Positions 32,159-41,817 of a DNA stretch of 64,000 nt are shown here, piece by piece; positions within the stretch are counted from its first letter, which is position 1; each line of letters opens with the position of its first letter. Origin of the DNA: an uncultured Clostridia bacterium (GTDB lineage Bacteria; Bacillota; Clostridia; UBA1381); NCBI GenBank assembly GCA_947624485.1, contig CANQKM010000001.1, forward strand, positions 248,001 to 312,000. The letters run 5' to 3'. Both the position numbers and the translations under genes were made by a program. Under the pieces are notes generated by a model. It made no database searches and had not been told where the DNA came from. It worked only from the letters and a program-made list of their open reading frames with translations.

Positions 32159-33741
32159 TACTTCACGCTCCATCCGTTCACGTTTCTGAAATGGCGCGTA
32201 ATGGACGGTATTACCGGCGTTTTGAGCTTCGCGCCCGACATTACTATGCCCTTGCGGAAAAACAGTGCCGCAAACGGCATTTCGTCCGTGACGGCTGTGC
32301 CGTAGCTTCTGTAAAGCTCTTTAAGCTGCTCCTCGTCATACGTAATGCCCATTTGTCCGACAAGTGTGTCAAGAGAGGTGTTCACATACCCGAAGGAGTT
32401 TCCCGCCGACGATATGAGCATCGACAGGTCGTTGTTCGGAGGAAGCGTAATCTCGTCCACCACCACGTCAAAATTCGCGGTGTTTACGCGGTTCCTGTAG
32501 TCGTCGTACGGTACGGCGACAACCTCTGTGCCTATACCGAACTCGTTGAACATTTCGGCTATCCTGTTCGCTATCGCCGTTTTCTCCGCGTTGTCGCTGT
32601 CGGTAAGAATTTTAAGCGACAGAATTTGCTTCGCTCCGTTTACAGTGCGCTCGTAGTCGCCGTCGTCGTTCGTACCCCAGCCGTCGTCGCCGAGAAGCGA
32701 CGCGGCGGTAAGCTCGTCCCGCCTGAATTTGGTATTCGTGTCATAGTTGTATATCGACGACGGGTTAATCGGCGCTTCGACAGCCACTCCGCGCGAATAT
32801 ATTACGGAATTTACAATATTGTCCTTATCTATCAGCTTTGATATGCCCTTCCGTGTATTAACTCCGTTCAGCAGAGGATTTTGTGTGTTAAAGCCGAGAT
32901 ACGTGAGACGGTTCGTCGTGTACTCGTTGACGTTCGCGCTGCCGCGCGGCGAATATGCGGAAAGATCTACCGTGTCGCCCGTCATGAGGTCAATCTCGCT
33001 CGCTTCAAACATCGATTCGTACTTGTCAAGGCTCGGTATCATATACGCCGTAATGCTGTCGATCTGCGCCCTGCCGCCGTGATAGCCGTCATAGGCGGTA
33101 AAAAGCAGTCTGCCCGACGTAGGCTGTGAATTGTAGCAGAACGGTCCCGTTCCGATGGGTATAAAGTTCTTTGAACCCGACATATCGGTGCGGTACTGCA
33201 CTATCGGGAACGTCAGAAGCGTCACAAAATCCGGCACGGCGTAGTTGAGCGTTATGCGCAGCTTGTCGTCGTCTATGCCGGTGTAATCGGCAATATTCAA
33301 AACATGATCCGTATAAGCCGTTATGCCGGAGCGTATCTGCTTAATCGTGTACGCCGCGTCCATCGCGGTAAAGCGCGTGCCGTCATGCCACGTCACATCG
33401 GAACGCAGCTTTATTTCTATCGTCCTGCCGTCGGGCGAAACGGTGTAGCTTTCTGCCAGAACCGGCACGGGACGCATTTTCTCGTCTATGTCAAAAAGAG
33501 GCTCGTATACAAATTCCATCGCTTCCTTCACCGTTTCAGACGTGGTTAGAAGCGGGTTAAACGTGTCGTGGTCTATAATGCCGATGCTGATACTGTTCGA
33601 TATTTCCGGCGGCGCAACCTCGCCTGCGGTCATTTCCTCCGCGCTTTCCTCGTATTCGCCTCTGAGCGTGTCGAGAAGCTCGCAGCCTGCAAGCGATATT
33701 AAAATTATTGCAGACAAAACAAGTGATACAATTTTTTTCAT
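32158..33741 (-). CDS. Peptide/nickel-type ABC solute-binding lipoprotein (SBP family 5)
   Basis: 527 aa counted from the ATG at 33741; an alternative ATG lies 12 bases upstream. The signal peptide ends in lipobox LAGC with Cys20, so it is a membrane-anchored lipoprotein. The SBP_bac_5 domain contains 'FVYEPLFDIDEKMRPVPVLA' and 'WHDGTRFTAMDAAYTIKQI'. Probable substrate is peptide. No permease or ATPase genes lie nearby, so it must work with a transporter encoded elsewhere. Confidence 0.9.
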   Translation of the reverse strand: MKKIVSLVLSAIILISLAGCELLDTLRGEYEESAEEMTAGEVAPPEISNSISIGIIDHDTFNPLLTTSETVKEAMEFVYEPLFDIDEKMRPVPVLAESYTVSPDGRTIEIKLRSDVTWHDGTRFTAMDAAYTIKQIRSGITAYTDHVLNIADYTGIDDDKLRITLNYAVPDFVTLLTFPIVQYRTDMSGSKNFIPIGTGPFCYNSQPTSGRLLFTAYDGYHGGRAQIDSITAYMIPSLDKYESMFEASEIDLMTGDTVDLSAYSPRGSANVNEYTTNRLTYLGFNTQNPLLNGVNTRKGISKLIDKDNIVNSVIYSRGVAVEAPINPSSIYNYDTNTKFRRDELTAASLLGDDGWGTNDDGDYERTVNGAKQILSLKILTDSDNAEKTAIANRIAEMFNEFGIGTEVVAVPYDDYRNRVNTANFDVVVDEITLPPNNDLSMLISSAGNSFGYVNTSLDTLVGQMGITYDEEQLKELYRSYGTAVTDEMPFAALFFRKGIVMSGAKLKTPVIPSITRHFRNVNGWSVK

Positions 33742-33754
33742 CTTTTTCTCCATG

Positions 33755-34549
33755 TTATATAAGCTCGAGGAACGCTCCCATGTTTCCCCGTTTACCGTTC
33801 GTTTTTCTGTGCGAAAATAAAAATCCGCTGTTTTCGTATGTGTCTATGCCGCAGTCGTCCACGCTTTTTACGCCCTCGGCTTCAAGCTGTATGCGAATCG
33901 CCTTCTGCATGTCGACGTGGTACTTGTCTCCGTATTTAACGGCTGTGTCCGAGCCGAATTCGCGAATAAAAATCTTGGCAACCTCATCGCCGACCTCAAA
34001 GCTGTCACGCTGTATGGACGGCCCTATCGCGGTGAGAATATCGGACGGTTTTGAGCCGTAATCGGCAGCCATTTTACGTACGACCTTTGCCGATATGCGT
34101 TCTACCGTTCCCCTCCAGCCCGAATGGGCAAGCGCGATAACCCGCCGCACGGGATCTAAGAAAAATACGGGCGTGCAGTCCGCGTAAAGCGTGACGAGCG
34201 GAATATTCGGCTTATCGGTTATGATCGCGTCGACGCTATCAAACGCGTTTTCTCGCACAACTCCGTTGCCGAGGTCGTTTTCCGACGCGGTGTGGATAAT
34301 GTCGCCGTGCGTCTGATGCGACAGCACGAGGCGCGTGTAGTCTATACCGAGCGCGTTTGAGATTATCTCGTAGTTCTTGAGTACATTTTCGCGGTCGTCG
34401 TCGCAGTGGAAGCGTAAATTCATCGACGCGTAACAGCCCCTGCTCACGCCGCCCCCGCGCGTGGAAAACCCGTGGCGCACAAGTCCCGTGTCTTCAAAGG
34501 AGGATATTGTGTAAAACCTTACGCCGTTTTTGTCATTCAGCCTCCACAT
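33755..34549 (-). CDS. pgeF: Peptidoglycan editing factor PgeF (YfiH/laccase-domain)
   Basis: 264 aa. 'VLSHQTHGDIIHTA', 'LYADCTPVFFLDP' and 'AHSGWRGTVERI' bear the Cys and His ligands of the multicopper-like site. PgeF hydrolyses L-Ser misincorporated in muropeptide precursors in place of L-Ala (known for E. coli). Its start overlaps the end of uvrC by 17 bases. Confidence 0.92.
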   Translation of the reverse strand: MWRLNDKNGVRFYTISSFEDTGLVRHGFSTRGGGVSRGCYASMNLRFHCDDDRENVLKNYEIISNALGIDYTRLVLSHQTHGDIIHTASENDLGNGVVRENAFDSVDAIITDKPNIPLVTLYADCTPVFFLDPVRRVIALAHSGWRGTVERISAKVVRKMAADYGSKPSDILTAIGPSIQRDSFEVGDEVAKIFIREFGSDTAVKYGDKYHVDMQKAIRIQLEAEGVKSVDDCGIDTYENSGFLFSHRKTNGKRGNMGAFLELI

Positions 34550-36410
34550 CGTCTTTCCCCCTGAAATAATCGTACACGCTCTGCGCCGCCTTGCGGTTCA
34601 TACCCTCCGCGCGCATAAGCTCGTTCACGTCCGCTTCTTTTATTTTATCAACAGTTTTGAATTCAGTCAATAGGGCTTTTCGTCTTTTTTCACCGACGCC
34701 CTCGATTTTGTCAAGCTCCGAGGTGATTTTGCCGCGCAGCTTGCGGTGGTAGGAGATCGCCGTGTTATGCACCTCGTCCTGTATCAGCGTTATAAGCTTG
34801 AACACGGGGCTTGACGGATTTATGCCTATCTCGCCGTCCTCCGACACAAGCGCGCGCGTGCGGTGGCGGTCGTCCTTTACCATGCCGAAGGTCGGTATGT
34901 CGGTCTCTATCATTTCGAGAAGCTCCGTTATCGTGCTTAAATGTCCCTGTCCGCCGTCGAGCAGTATAAGGTCAGGGAGCGGCAGAAATTTTGCGTCCCT
35001 GCGCAAAAGCTCGCCGGTGCGGATTTTATCCTCCTCGTCGAGTGCGTGACGGAAGCGGCGGTATATTACCTCGCGCATAGCCGCGTAGTCGTTAGCGCCC
35101 TCGAAGGACTTTATCTTAAACAGACGGTGTCTGCGCTTCGCGGCTCTGCCGTTCTCAAACACGACCATAGCGCCGACGTTATCCTCGCCCTGAATGTTCG
35201 ATATGTCGTACGCCTCTATTCGGTTCGGGCGCTTTTCAAGCTTCAGAATTTCCTGCATACTGTCGAGAACGGTGTTTTTCTCGCGCTCCTTCATTACGCG
35301 TATCTTATAATTGCCGAGCGCGACCTCGGCGTTTGAGTGTACCATTTCTATCATGTGGTGCTTTTCGCCGCGCACCGGGCGCGTGATCGTCACCTTTCTG
35401 CCCTTGATGCTGCGCAGCCACTCTGAAATCGCTTCAATATCGTCTATCTCGTATTCCGTCAGTATCTCGCCCGGGATATACTCCGCGCTCTGGTAAAACT
35501 GCTTCACGAAATCGGTCATTATTTCCTGCTCGGTCGAGTTTGTGACGTTGTCTATCTTATAGCTCTCGCGTCCTATCACCTTGCCGCCGCGTATGAAGAA
35601 CATCTCGCAGAACGCCGTACCCGCGTCACGCGCGAGAGCTATCGCGTCGCGGTCGTCCTGACGGTCGGTGTTTATGATCTTCTGCTGCTCCTCTATATCC
35701 TTTACGGCGCGTATCTTGTCGCGTATGTCAGCCGCCTTTTCGTAGAGCATATTCTTTGACGCTTCGTTCATTTCGTCCGTAAGGCTCTGCAAAAGCTCGC
35801 GGTGGTTGCCGTCGAGGAAGCGGCAGATGTTGAAAAACACCTGTCTGTACTCCTCCCGGCTCACCTTGCCCGTACAGGGCGCAAAGCAGTTGTTTATATG
35901 GTAGTTAAGGCACGGTCTGCCCTTGCGTATATCGTCGGGGAATTTCCTGCGGCACGTCGGCGGCTTAAACAGCTTTTGCACAAGCTCGAGCGTGTTTTTG
36001 AGCGTAATACCCGACACGTAAGGCCCGTAGTACTTCGCGCCGTCCTTCTGGAGCTTGCGTACCTTTAAAAGCTTCGGGTACGGCTCGTTTATCGTCACCT
36101 TGATATACGGGTAGTGCTTGTCGTCCTTCAGGAGTATGTTGTACTTCGGACGGTGCTTTTTTATGAGGTTGCACTCGAGTGCGAGCGCCTCCGTCTCCGA
36201 ATCGGTCACAATGTATTCAAACCACGCCACATTCGATACCATCGCAAGCACCTTCGCGGTGTGGTTTGAGTTTTTGCGGAAATACTGACGCACGCGGTTT
36301 TTGAGTATCTTCGCCTTACCGACATAGATAATGTCGCCGTCGGAGTTGTGCATTATATATACGCCCGGTCTGTCGGGCAGATTTTTCAGTTCCTCTTCCA
36401 AATCAAACAT
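34533..36410 (-). CDS. uvrC: Excinuclease ABC subunit UvrC
   Basis: 625 aa from the ATG at 36410 (MFDLEEELKNLPDRPGVYIM), behind AGAGGAG. Domains in order: GIY-YIG nuclease ('IIYVGKAKILKNRV'), Cys-rich region, UVR motif, RNase H-like endonuclease ('DLILLDGGQGHLST') and a terminal helix-hairpin-helix pair ('IEGVGEKRRKALL'). It makes both incisions in nucleotide excision repair. Full length for the family. Confidence 0.97.
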   Translation of the reverse strand: MFDLEEELKNLPDRPGVYIMHNSDGDIIYVGKAKILKNRVRQYFRKNSNHTAKVLAMVSNVAWFEYIVTDSETEALALECNLIKKHRPKYNILLKDDKHYPYIKVTINEPYPKLLKVRKLQKDGAKYYGPYVSGITLKNTLELVQKLFKPPTCRRKFPDDIRKGRPCLNYHINNCFAPCTGKVSREEYRQVFFNICRFLDGNHRELLQSLTDEMNEASKNMLYEKAADIRDKIRAVKDIEEQQKIINTDRQDDRDAIALARDAGTAFCEMFFIRGGKVIGRESYKIDNVTNSTEQEIMTDFVKQFYQSAEYIPGEILTEYEIDDIEAISEWLRSIKGRKVTITRPVRGEKHHMIEMVHSNAEVALGNYKIRVMKEREKNTVLDSMQEILKLEKRPNRIEAYDISNIQGEDNVGAMVVFENGRAAKRRHRLFKIKSFEGANDYAAMREVIYRRFRHALDEEDKIRTGELLRRDAKFLPLPDLILLDGGQGHLSTITELLEMIETDIPTFGMVKDDRHRTRALVSEDGEIGINPSSPVFKLITLIQDEVHNTAISYHRKLRGKITSELDKIEGVGEKRRKALLTEFKTVDKIKEADVNELMRAEGMNRKAAQSVYDYFRGKDDVEAE

Positions 36411-36449
36411 AATCGCAGCTCCTCTTCGCGCAGTCGGTTTCATTACAAA

Positions 36450-36480
36450 AAATAACTCTACAAAAAATGCAGAGTTATTT
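36450..36480 (-). terminator. Terminator after ptsH
   Basis: AAATAACTCT (36450-36459) and AGAGTTATTT (36471-36480) form a perfect 10-bp stem. On the minus strand it is followed by TTTTG. Confidence 0.75.
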
Positions 36481-36499
36481 TATTCATGTTTAATATAAA

Positions 36500-36763
36500 T
36501 TACTCGGAGAAGTTTGATTCAATAAGCTCTATCAAAGTCTTAACCGCTTCTTCCTCATCGCTTCCATCGGCGATTATGGAAATCTTCGTACCCTTTACGA
36601 TGCCGAGCGAAAGCACACCCAGAAGGCTCTTTGCGTTTACTCGTCTTTCGTCCTTTTCAACCCATATACTTGACTTAAACTCATTCGCTCTCTGAATAAA
36701 GAATGTCGCAGGTCTTGCGTGCAAACCTACCGAATTCTGAACCGCAACTTCACTTGAAACCAT
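36500..36763 (-). CDS. ptsH: HPr phosphocarrier protein
   Basis: 87 aa. 'QNSVGLHARPATFF' contains the phosphorylatable His15 and following Arg; 'NAKSLLGVLSLGI' contains the regulatory Ser46. It passes phosphate in the sugar PTS and acts in carbon catabolite control. His15 makes it HPr rather than Crh. Monocistronic by its terminator; no other PTS gene is in view. Confidence 0.95.
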   Translation of the reverse strand: MVSSEVAVQNSVGLHARPATFFIQRANEFKSSIWVEKDERRVNAKSLLGVLSLGIVKGTKISIIADGSDEEEAVKTLIELIESNFSE

Positions 36764-36927
36764 GAACCTGTTCCCCCTGTCTCATTACTTAAGAATTTAA
36801 TCAACTCAATTAACTATAATAAGAATACTAAAAAAAACCGTTCACGTCAATGCTTTTTTGAATTTTGTAACAATTTTTAGTCAAATTGTCTCAACGCGGT
36901 ACCGTACATGGATTTTTTTTGTATAAT

Positions 36928-38022
36928 TTAATTTTCTTCGCTGTCCGTTACGGGCGTGTCATCGGTCTGTTCATCCTCGGCGCCGTTTTTGCGGCTCATG
37001 AGTATTTCGCGCACCTGTCGGTCAACCTCGTCGGTAAACTCCTTGTGATCCTGCATGTACTTTCTGACGTTGTCTCTGCCCTGTCCTATCTTCTCGCCGT
37101 TGTAGCTGAACCACGCGCCCGACTTCTTTATGATGTCGTTTTCAACAGCGAAGTCAAGAATGTTGCCCTCTCTCGAGATGCCCTCGCCGTACATTATGTC
37201 GAACTCCGCCACCTTAAACGGCGGCGCGACCTTGTTCTTTACGACCTTGACGCGCGTCTTGTTGCCGACTATCTCGGTGCCGTTCTTTATAACCTCCGAC
37301 TTTCTCACGTCGAGTCTTACTGACGAGAAGAATTTAAGCGCGCGTCCGCCGGGCGTGGTTTCGGGGTTGCCGTACATTACGCCGACCTTTTCGCGGAGCT
37401 GGTTTATAAAGATTACGACCGTACCCGAACGGTTTATTATTGCCGTCAGCTTTCTGAGCGCCTGCGACATAAGTCTTGCGAGTACGCCGACGTGCGTGTC
37501 GCCCATTTCGCCCTCTATCTCCGCTCTCGGTACGAGCGCGGCGACGGAGTCAATTACTATTACGTCAAGCGCGCCGCTCCTTACGAGCGCCTCGGCAATG
37601 TCGAGCGCCTGTTCGCCGTTGTCCGGCTGCGCCACAATCAGGTTATCTATATCCACGCCGAGATTTTTCGCGTACACGGGATCGAGCGCATGCTCCGCGT
37701 CGATAAACGCCGCTTCGCCGCCCATTTTCTGCGCCTCCGCGACAACGTGGAGCGCTACCGTCGTTTTACCCGACGACTCCGGGCCGTAAATCTCGATTAT
37801 ACGTCCTCTCGGCAGTCCGCCCACGCCCAGAGCCATATCGAGTGCGAGAGAACCCGTCGAAATCGCGTCGACGTCCGATACCGTAACGTCGCCCAGCTTC
37901 ATTATACTGCCCGTTCCGTATTCCTTTTCTATAACGTGGAACACGGATTCGAGTGCTTTTTTCTTTTCATCGGTGTCGGTCATTTTGACAACCTGTGCTT
38001 TTTCATTTTTTTCCTTTGCCAT
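36928..38022 (-). CDS. recA: Recombinase RecA
   Basis: 364 aa. P-loop '[16 protein letters not shown]', '[11 protein letters not shown]', L1 '[20 protein letters not shown]', L2 '[20 protein letters not shown]'. It forms nucleoprotein filaments for homologous recombination and SOS induction. The last 30 residues are acidic, as usual. ATG at 38022 behind AAGGAGAT. Confidence 0.98.
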   Translation of the reverse strand: MAKEKNEKAQVVKMTDTDEKKKALESVFHVIEKEYGTGSIMKLGDVTVSDVDAISTGSLALDMALGVGGLPRGRIIEIYGPESSGKTTVALHVVAEAQKMGGEAAFIDAEHALDPVYAKNLGVDIDNLIVAQPDNGEQALDIAEALVRSGALDVIVIDSVAALVPRAEIEGEMGDTHVGVLARLMSQALRKLTAIINRSGTVVIFINQLREKVGVMYGNPETTPGGRALKFFSSVRLDVRKSEVIKNGTEIVGNKTRVKVVKNKVAPPFKVAEFDIMYGEGISREGNILDFAVENDIIKKSGAWFSYNGEKIGQGRDNVRKYMQDHKEFTDEVDRQVREILMSRKNGAEDEQTDDTPVTDSEEN

Positions 38023-38055
38023 TTGCTTAATCTCCTTAATTTATTTTATGGTTAA

Positions 38056-38084
38056 ATTATAAATGAAACCGCGCTGTTTTGCAA
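38056..38084 (-). promoter_or_regulatory. recA promoter
   Basis: Minus strand TTGCAA (38079-38084), 17-base spacer, TATAAT (38056-38061). I see no clear Bacillus-type LexA box around it. Confidence 0.75.
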
Positions 38085-38127
38085 GACTTTTTATCGGCCC
38101 GCACTCACAGAGTCCGTTTTATTGGAC

Positions 38128-38607
38128 TTAAATATGCTCTTTAATGTAGCGGAACACCTCGCGGCACGTTTTTTCACGCACGTCCTCGCGGCCGCCGTCG
38201 TGGTGCATCTCGATAACCTCTGTTTTGCCGTTTATGCAAATGCCCGCGTACACAAGTCCGACGGGCTTTTCCTTTGTGCCGCCGGTAGGTCCGGCTATGC
38301 CGGTAATGCCGACGCACACGTCCGCGCCTGTGCGGTTTTTAAGTCCTTCAGCCATTTCGTACGCCGTCTCTCGGCTCACCGCGCCGACCGCGTCGAGCGT
38401 CGACTGCTTCACGCCGAGGATTTTCACCTTCGCTTCGTTCGCGTACGTCACGTACGATTCGTTAAGCACGTCAGCCGCGCCCGGGACGTCCGTTATAAGC
38501 GCGGCAAACATGCCGCCCGTGCAGCTTTCCGCCGCGCTGATGTGCATACTCTTGTCATCCAGAAGATGCACGACCTCGGTGTTAAGACCTTTCATGTCAG
38601 CTTTCAT
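38128..38607 (-). CDS. pncC: CinA C-terminal (PncC) family nicotinamide-nucleotide amidase
   Basis: 159 aa, only the CinA C-terminal domain. 'SAAESCTGGMFAALITDVPG' and 'VGITGIAGPTGGTKEKPVGL' are the conserved stretches. It converts NMN to nicotinate mononucleotide in pyridine nucleotide recycling. The ATG at 38607 has AAGGAGA at good spacing. The cinA-recA adjacency is common in Gram-positives. Confidence 0.93.
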   Translation of the reverse strand: MKADMKGLNTEVVHLLDDKSMHISAAESCTGGMFAALITDVPGAADVLNESYVTYANEAKVKILGVKQSTLDAVGAVSRETAYEMAEGLKNRTGADVCVGITGIAGPTGGTKEKPVGLVYAGICINGKTEVIEMHHDGGREDVREKTCREVFRYIKEHI

Positions 38608-38618
38608 AATGATTCTCC

Positions 38619-39797
38619 TTATTCGGGAAATACCTCGATTTTCTCGATTCCTTCCATCGCCTGTTCTATAAGCGTCTCAATGTCGAGGTGCTTTTCCGAT
38701 TTTTCGATATTTACGCGTCTCGGGTTAGTCGTGGGGTGCTTCGGCGTGAATACAGTGCAGCAGTCCTCGTACGGCAGGATTGACGTTTCATAAGCGCCTA
38801 TCGCGACGGAGCGGTCTGTTATTTCCAGCTTGTCCATACCGATAAGCGGCTGCAGTATCGGCATATCAACCACCGCGTTCGTAACGTCGAGCGCCGCAAG
38901 CGTCTGCGACGCGACCTGTCCCACGCTCTCGCCCGTTATGAGCGCCTTGGAGTTATTTTGTCTCGCGATACGCTCGGCTATACGCATCATGAACCGCCGC
39001 ATTACGAGCGTCATATGCTCCTCGGGGCATTTGCCGCGTATTTGTAGCTGTATCTCGGTAAACGGCACGATGTACAGGTTTATTTTCGACGTGTACCGCG
39101 CAAGTATCGACGCGAGCGTTATTACCTTTTCCTTTGCGCGGCCGCTCGTGTACGGGTAGGAGAAGAAGTTTACCGCGTCTATCTCCACACCGCGCTTTGC
39201 TATCATATGTCCGGCGACGGGGCTGTCTATGCCGCCCGACAGAAGGAGCGTCGCCTTTGAGCCTGTGCCTATAGGCATACCGCCCTGTCCCTTTATCCTG
39301 TTCTCGTCGGCGTACACGTACGCGTCAAAGTCGCGCACCTCGACCTTTACCGTCACGTCGGGGTTATGCACGTCAACGATTATGTCGGGGAACTCGTCGT
39401 CGAGATAGCCGCCGACTTCGAGGCATATCTGCGGCGACTTGTACGGGAACGCCTTGTCGGAGCGTTTTGCCTCGACCTTAAAGCGTTTGCCCGCCGTGAG
39501 GTCGTTTTTGAGGTACTCCTTCGCGACCGCCTTTATATCCTCAATATCCTTTTTGCACACCGCCGCCTTTGTTATCGCGACAAGTCCGAATACCATTGAA
39601 AGACGCTCCGCGACGAGGTCGATTTTGCTTTCGTCCTCAACTTCGACGTATACGGTCGCCTGCGCAAGACGCATTTTCGTTTCCGCGACATTGCGGAGCG
39701 CGTTTTTTATGTTTGACATGAGCATGTTCTCGAACCGCGCGCGGTTGCCGCCCTTTAGTATTATTTCGCCGTACTTGGCAAGTACAATTTCTTTCAT
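38619..39797 (-). CDS. thiI: tRNA 4-thiouridine synthetase ThiI
   Basis: 392 aa. N-terminal ferredoxin-like and THUMP domains, then the PP-loop 'LLLSGGIDSPVAGHMIAKRG' and 'VGQVASQTL'. There is no C-terminal rhodanese domain, the common Gram-positive form. It makes s4U8 in tRNA, taking sulfur from the cysteine desulfurase encoded immediately upstream (stop and start adjacent). Confidence 0.96.
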   Translation of the reverse strand: MKEIVLAKYGEIILKGGNRARFENMLMSNIKNALRNVAETKMRLAQATVYVEVEDESKIDLVAERLSMVFGLVAITKAAVCKKDIEDIKAVAKEYLKNDLTAGKRFKVEAKRSDKAFPYKSPQICLEVGGYLDDEFPDIIVDVHNPDVTVKVEVRDFDAYVYADENRIKGQGGMPIGTGSKATLLLSGGIDSPVAGHMIAKRGVEIDAVNFFSYPYTSGRAKEKVITLASILARYTSKINLYIVPFTEIQLQIRGKCPEEHMTLVMRRFMMRIAERIARQNNSKALITGESVGQVASQTLAALDVTNAVVDMPILQPLIGMDKLEITDRSVAIGAYETSILPYEDCCTVFTPKHPTTNPRRVNIEKSEKHLDIETLIEQAMEGIEKIEVFPE

Positions 39798-40919
39798 CTA
39801 CATATATCTCCTTATATTGCGCGCTTCCTCAATCAAAATCCGCGCCGCTTCGTCAATTTCGTCCTCGGTCGTTGTCGGATCGAGGCTTATGCGCACCGCG
39901 CCGCCTATTTCCTTCGCGCTGAGTCCCATAGCTGTCAGAACGTGACTCGGCTGCGGCTTGTGCGACGAGCAAGCCGAACCGGTCGAAACGTACACTCCCC
40001 TTGCCTCGGCGGCGTGAAGAAGTATTTCGGCTTTTATTCCGACGAACGACACGTTCAGTATGCTGCCGCTGTTATATTTGTCAGAACCGTTGAATTTTAT
40101 GTTTTTGTCCTCCGACAGCCTGTCCGCGAGCCGTTTCCTTAACGATAAAAGGTATGAATTGTCGCCGCTCGTTTCCTCAGCCGCCGCCGCGAACGCGAGT
40201 ATACCGCCGACGTTTTCCGTGCCGGGGCGCATTTCGCGCTGCTGCTCTCCGCCGTAAAGGAGCGGCTTTATAAGGCGGAAGTCACGGACGTACAGCGCGC
40301 CCGTACCCTTGAAGCCGTGTATTTTGTGGGCGCTTATCGTAATTAAGTCCGCGCCGACATTTCTCACGTCGAGCTTGCCGAACGACTGCACGCAGTCGCA
40401 GTGGAACACCGCGTTCGGCGCGTTTTCGGCAATCAGCTTTTTTATTTCGTTTACGGGCTGGATTACGCCCGTTTCGTTGTTTACGTGCATCACGCTCACA
40501 AGCGTTGTGTCGTCTGTGAGCGACGATTTAAGCTCGTCAAGGTTCACGCGTCCGTCGCTGTCCGCGCCGACGTATACGACGTCGAAGCCGTCTTTTTCAA
40601 GCTGCTTAAATGCTTCGAGTACCGACGGATGCTCGATTTTTGACGTTATGACGCGCCTGCCCGTTTTGATTTTCGCGCGCGCCGCGCCGAATACGGCGGT
40701 GTTGTTCGCCTCCGTGCCGCCGGACGTAAAGAGCAGACCTTTCGCGTCCGCGCCGAGCTTTGACGCGATTGTTTTGCGTGCGCCTTCGACGAGCTTTTCA
40801 GCTTCAAGCCCCAGCCCGTGCAGCGACGACGGGTTGCCGAACGCTTCGGCTGCCTGTATCATCGCTTGTACGGCGGCAGCGGACGGTTTCGTCGTCGCCG
40901 CATTGTCAAGATATATCAT
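39798..40919 (-). CDS. Cysteine desulfurase (NifS/IscS type) partner of ThiI
   Basis: 373 aa with the ATG at 40919 (MIYLDNAATTKPSAAAVQAM), behind GAAGGGAG; the longer open frame upstream runs through repeat DNA and is not coding. PLP-dependent: 'FTSGGTEANNTAVFG', 'HCDCVQSFGKL', PLP lysine in 'ISAHKIHGFKGTG', catalytic Cys in 'STGSACSSHKP'. It supplies persulfide sulfur to ThiI, as the thiI-coupled NifZ does in Bacillus. Confidence 0.93.
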   Translation of the reverse strand: MIYLDNAATTKPSAAAVQAMIQAAEAFGNPSSLHGLGLEAEKLVEGARKTIASKLGADAKGLLFTSGGTEANNTAVFGAARAKIKTGRRVITSKIEHPSVLEAFKQLEKDGFDVVYVGADSDGRVNLDELKSSLTDDTTLVSVMHVNNETGVIQPVNEIKKLIAENAPNAVFHCDCVQSFGKLDVRNVGADLITISAHKIHGFKGTGALYVRDFRLIKPLLYGGEQQREMRPGTENVGGILAFAAAAEETSGDNSYLLSLRKRLADRLSEDKNIKFNGSDKYNSGSILNVSFVGIKAEILLHAAEARGVYVSTGSACSSHKPQPSHVLTAMGLSAKEIGGAVRISLDPTTTEDEIDEAARILIEEARNIRRYM

Positions 40920-40973
40920 GTGGAATGTTCTCCCTTCAAATACGAGTGGCGGAACATGTGGGCGGCTACGTGA

Positions 40974-41092
40974 GGCCCCCTTGTCAAAGGGGGCTGTCAG
41001 CGGAGCTGACTGGGGGATTCCTTTTCGATTTTTATAATGAATCCCTCCACCGCCTTCGGCGGTCCCCCTCCCTTTAACAAGGGAGGCTAACG
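40974..41092. repeat. Palindromic repeat unit, second copy
   Basis: GCCCCCTTGTCAAAGGGGGC, then GTCAGCGGAGCTGAC, then (after an AT-rich spacer) CCGCCTTCGGCGG and CTCCCTTTAACAAGGGAG. These are the same building blocks as at 29997-30130, but with the two halves in the opposite order. No gene. Confidence 0.7.
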
Positions 41093-41095
41093 GGC

Positions 41096-41165
41096 TGTCG
41101 AGGGCGCCAGCCCCTACGGCACACAATTTCAAAAATACGGGTGTAGGGGACGGCGCCCCCGACGT
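41096..41165. repeat. MITE-like inverted repeat element
   Basis: The ends GTCGAGGGCGCCAGCCCCTA and TAGGGGACGGCGCCCCCGAC are inverted copies matching at 18 of 21 positions, spanning about 68 bp with an AT-rich centre. It abuts the preceding palindromic repeat. This long-stem, small, gene-free structure is a miniature element or a structured RNA. Confidence 0.65.
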
Positions 41166-41208
41166 CCCGCATTTACACGCATAAATCATAATTTACCGAT
41201 ACAATGTA

Positions 41209-41817
41209 TTACACCTTCCGCACCTTTATGACAAGCGCGATTCCGTTTTCGGCTGTCACCGCGCACCTATCCGCCGTCATGACGTTGCTCACGCCGCGGC
41301 TTTTGCCGAAATACAGCGTCTCTCCGCGCAGCGGATATTCCAGTCCCTCTGTGACAACACCCTCCAGATCGCCGTTTACCGGCACTATCGAAACGGTGTC
41401 GCCCTTTCTGCCCTCAATTTCAACCTTCGTTTTCAGCATATAAATCTCGTTGTTATCGTCAATCAGCACGCCGTTTTCACATTTCGCGAGCAGAAGTATA
41501 TCCGTAACCGTATGGTCTGCTCTGTCTCCCGTCATGGCGAGAAGCACCACGCCGTCACAGCCGCGCCCCAGGGCGTATTCAACGGCAAGCTCGCCGTCGG
41601 TATAGTCCTTGCGAGTCGGGTAGCGTATCACGTTTTCCGCGCTCTCATACCCCACCGCGCTGTCAAAATCGCCTATTATAACGTCGGGCTTTACTCCGAG
41701 CTTTACGGCGTGGTTACAGCCGCCGTCGGCGCAGATTATGAAATCGTCCGCGCGGATTTTGCTTTTGATGTAACCGTAGTCGTTTATACTGCCGTTACCT
41801 ATCACAACCGCTCTCAT
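41209..41817 (-). CDS. thiN: Thiamine pyrophosphokinase
   Basis: 202 aa. 'CADGGCNHAVKLGVKPDVII' followed by 'GDFDS', 'DYTDGELAVEYAL' and 'GDRADHTVTDILLL' are family signatures. It makes TPP from thiamine and ATP. Its ATG overlaps the rpe stop (ATGA), the last gene of the long operon. Confidence 0.96.
   Translation of the reverse strand: MRAVVIGNGSINDYGYIKSKIRADDFIICADGGCNHAVKLGVKPDVIIGDFDSAVGYESAENVIRYPTRKDYTDGELAVEYALGRGCDGVVLLAMTGDRADHTVTDILLLAKCENGVLIDDNNEIYMLKTKVEIEGRKGDTVSIVPVNGDLEGVVTEGLEYPLRGETLYFGKSRGVSNVMTADRCAVTAENGIALVIKVRKV

Noticed and set aside
40920-41189. N-terminal extension of the cysteine desulfurase
   Set aside because: The 90 extra codons run through two repeat elements; the conserved start MIYLDNAATT has its own ribosome site at 40919.
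41209-41817. TPP riboswitch near thiN
   Set aside because: No THI-box-like sequence was found upstream; thiN is coupled to rpe inside the operon.
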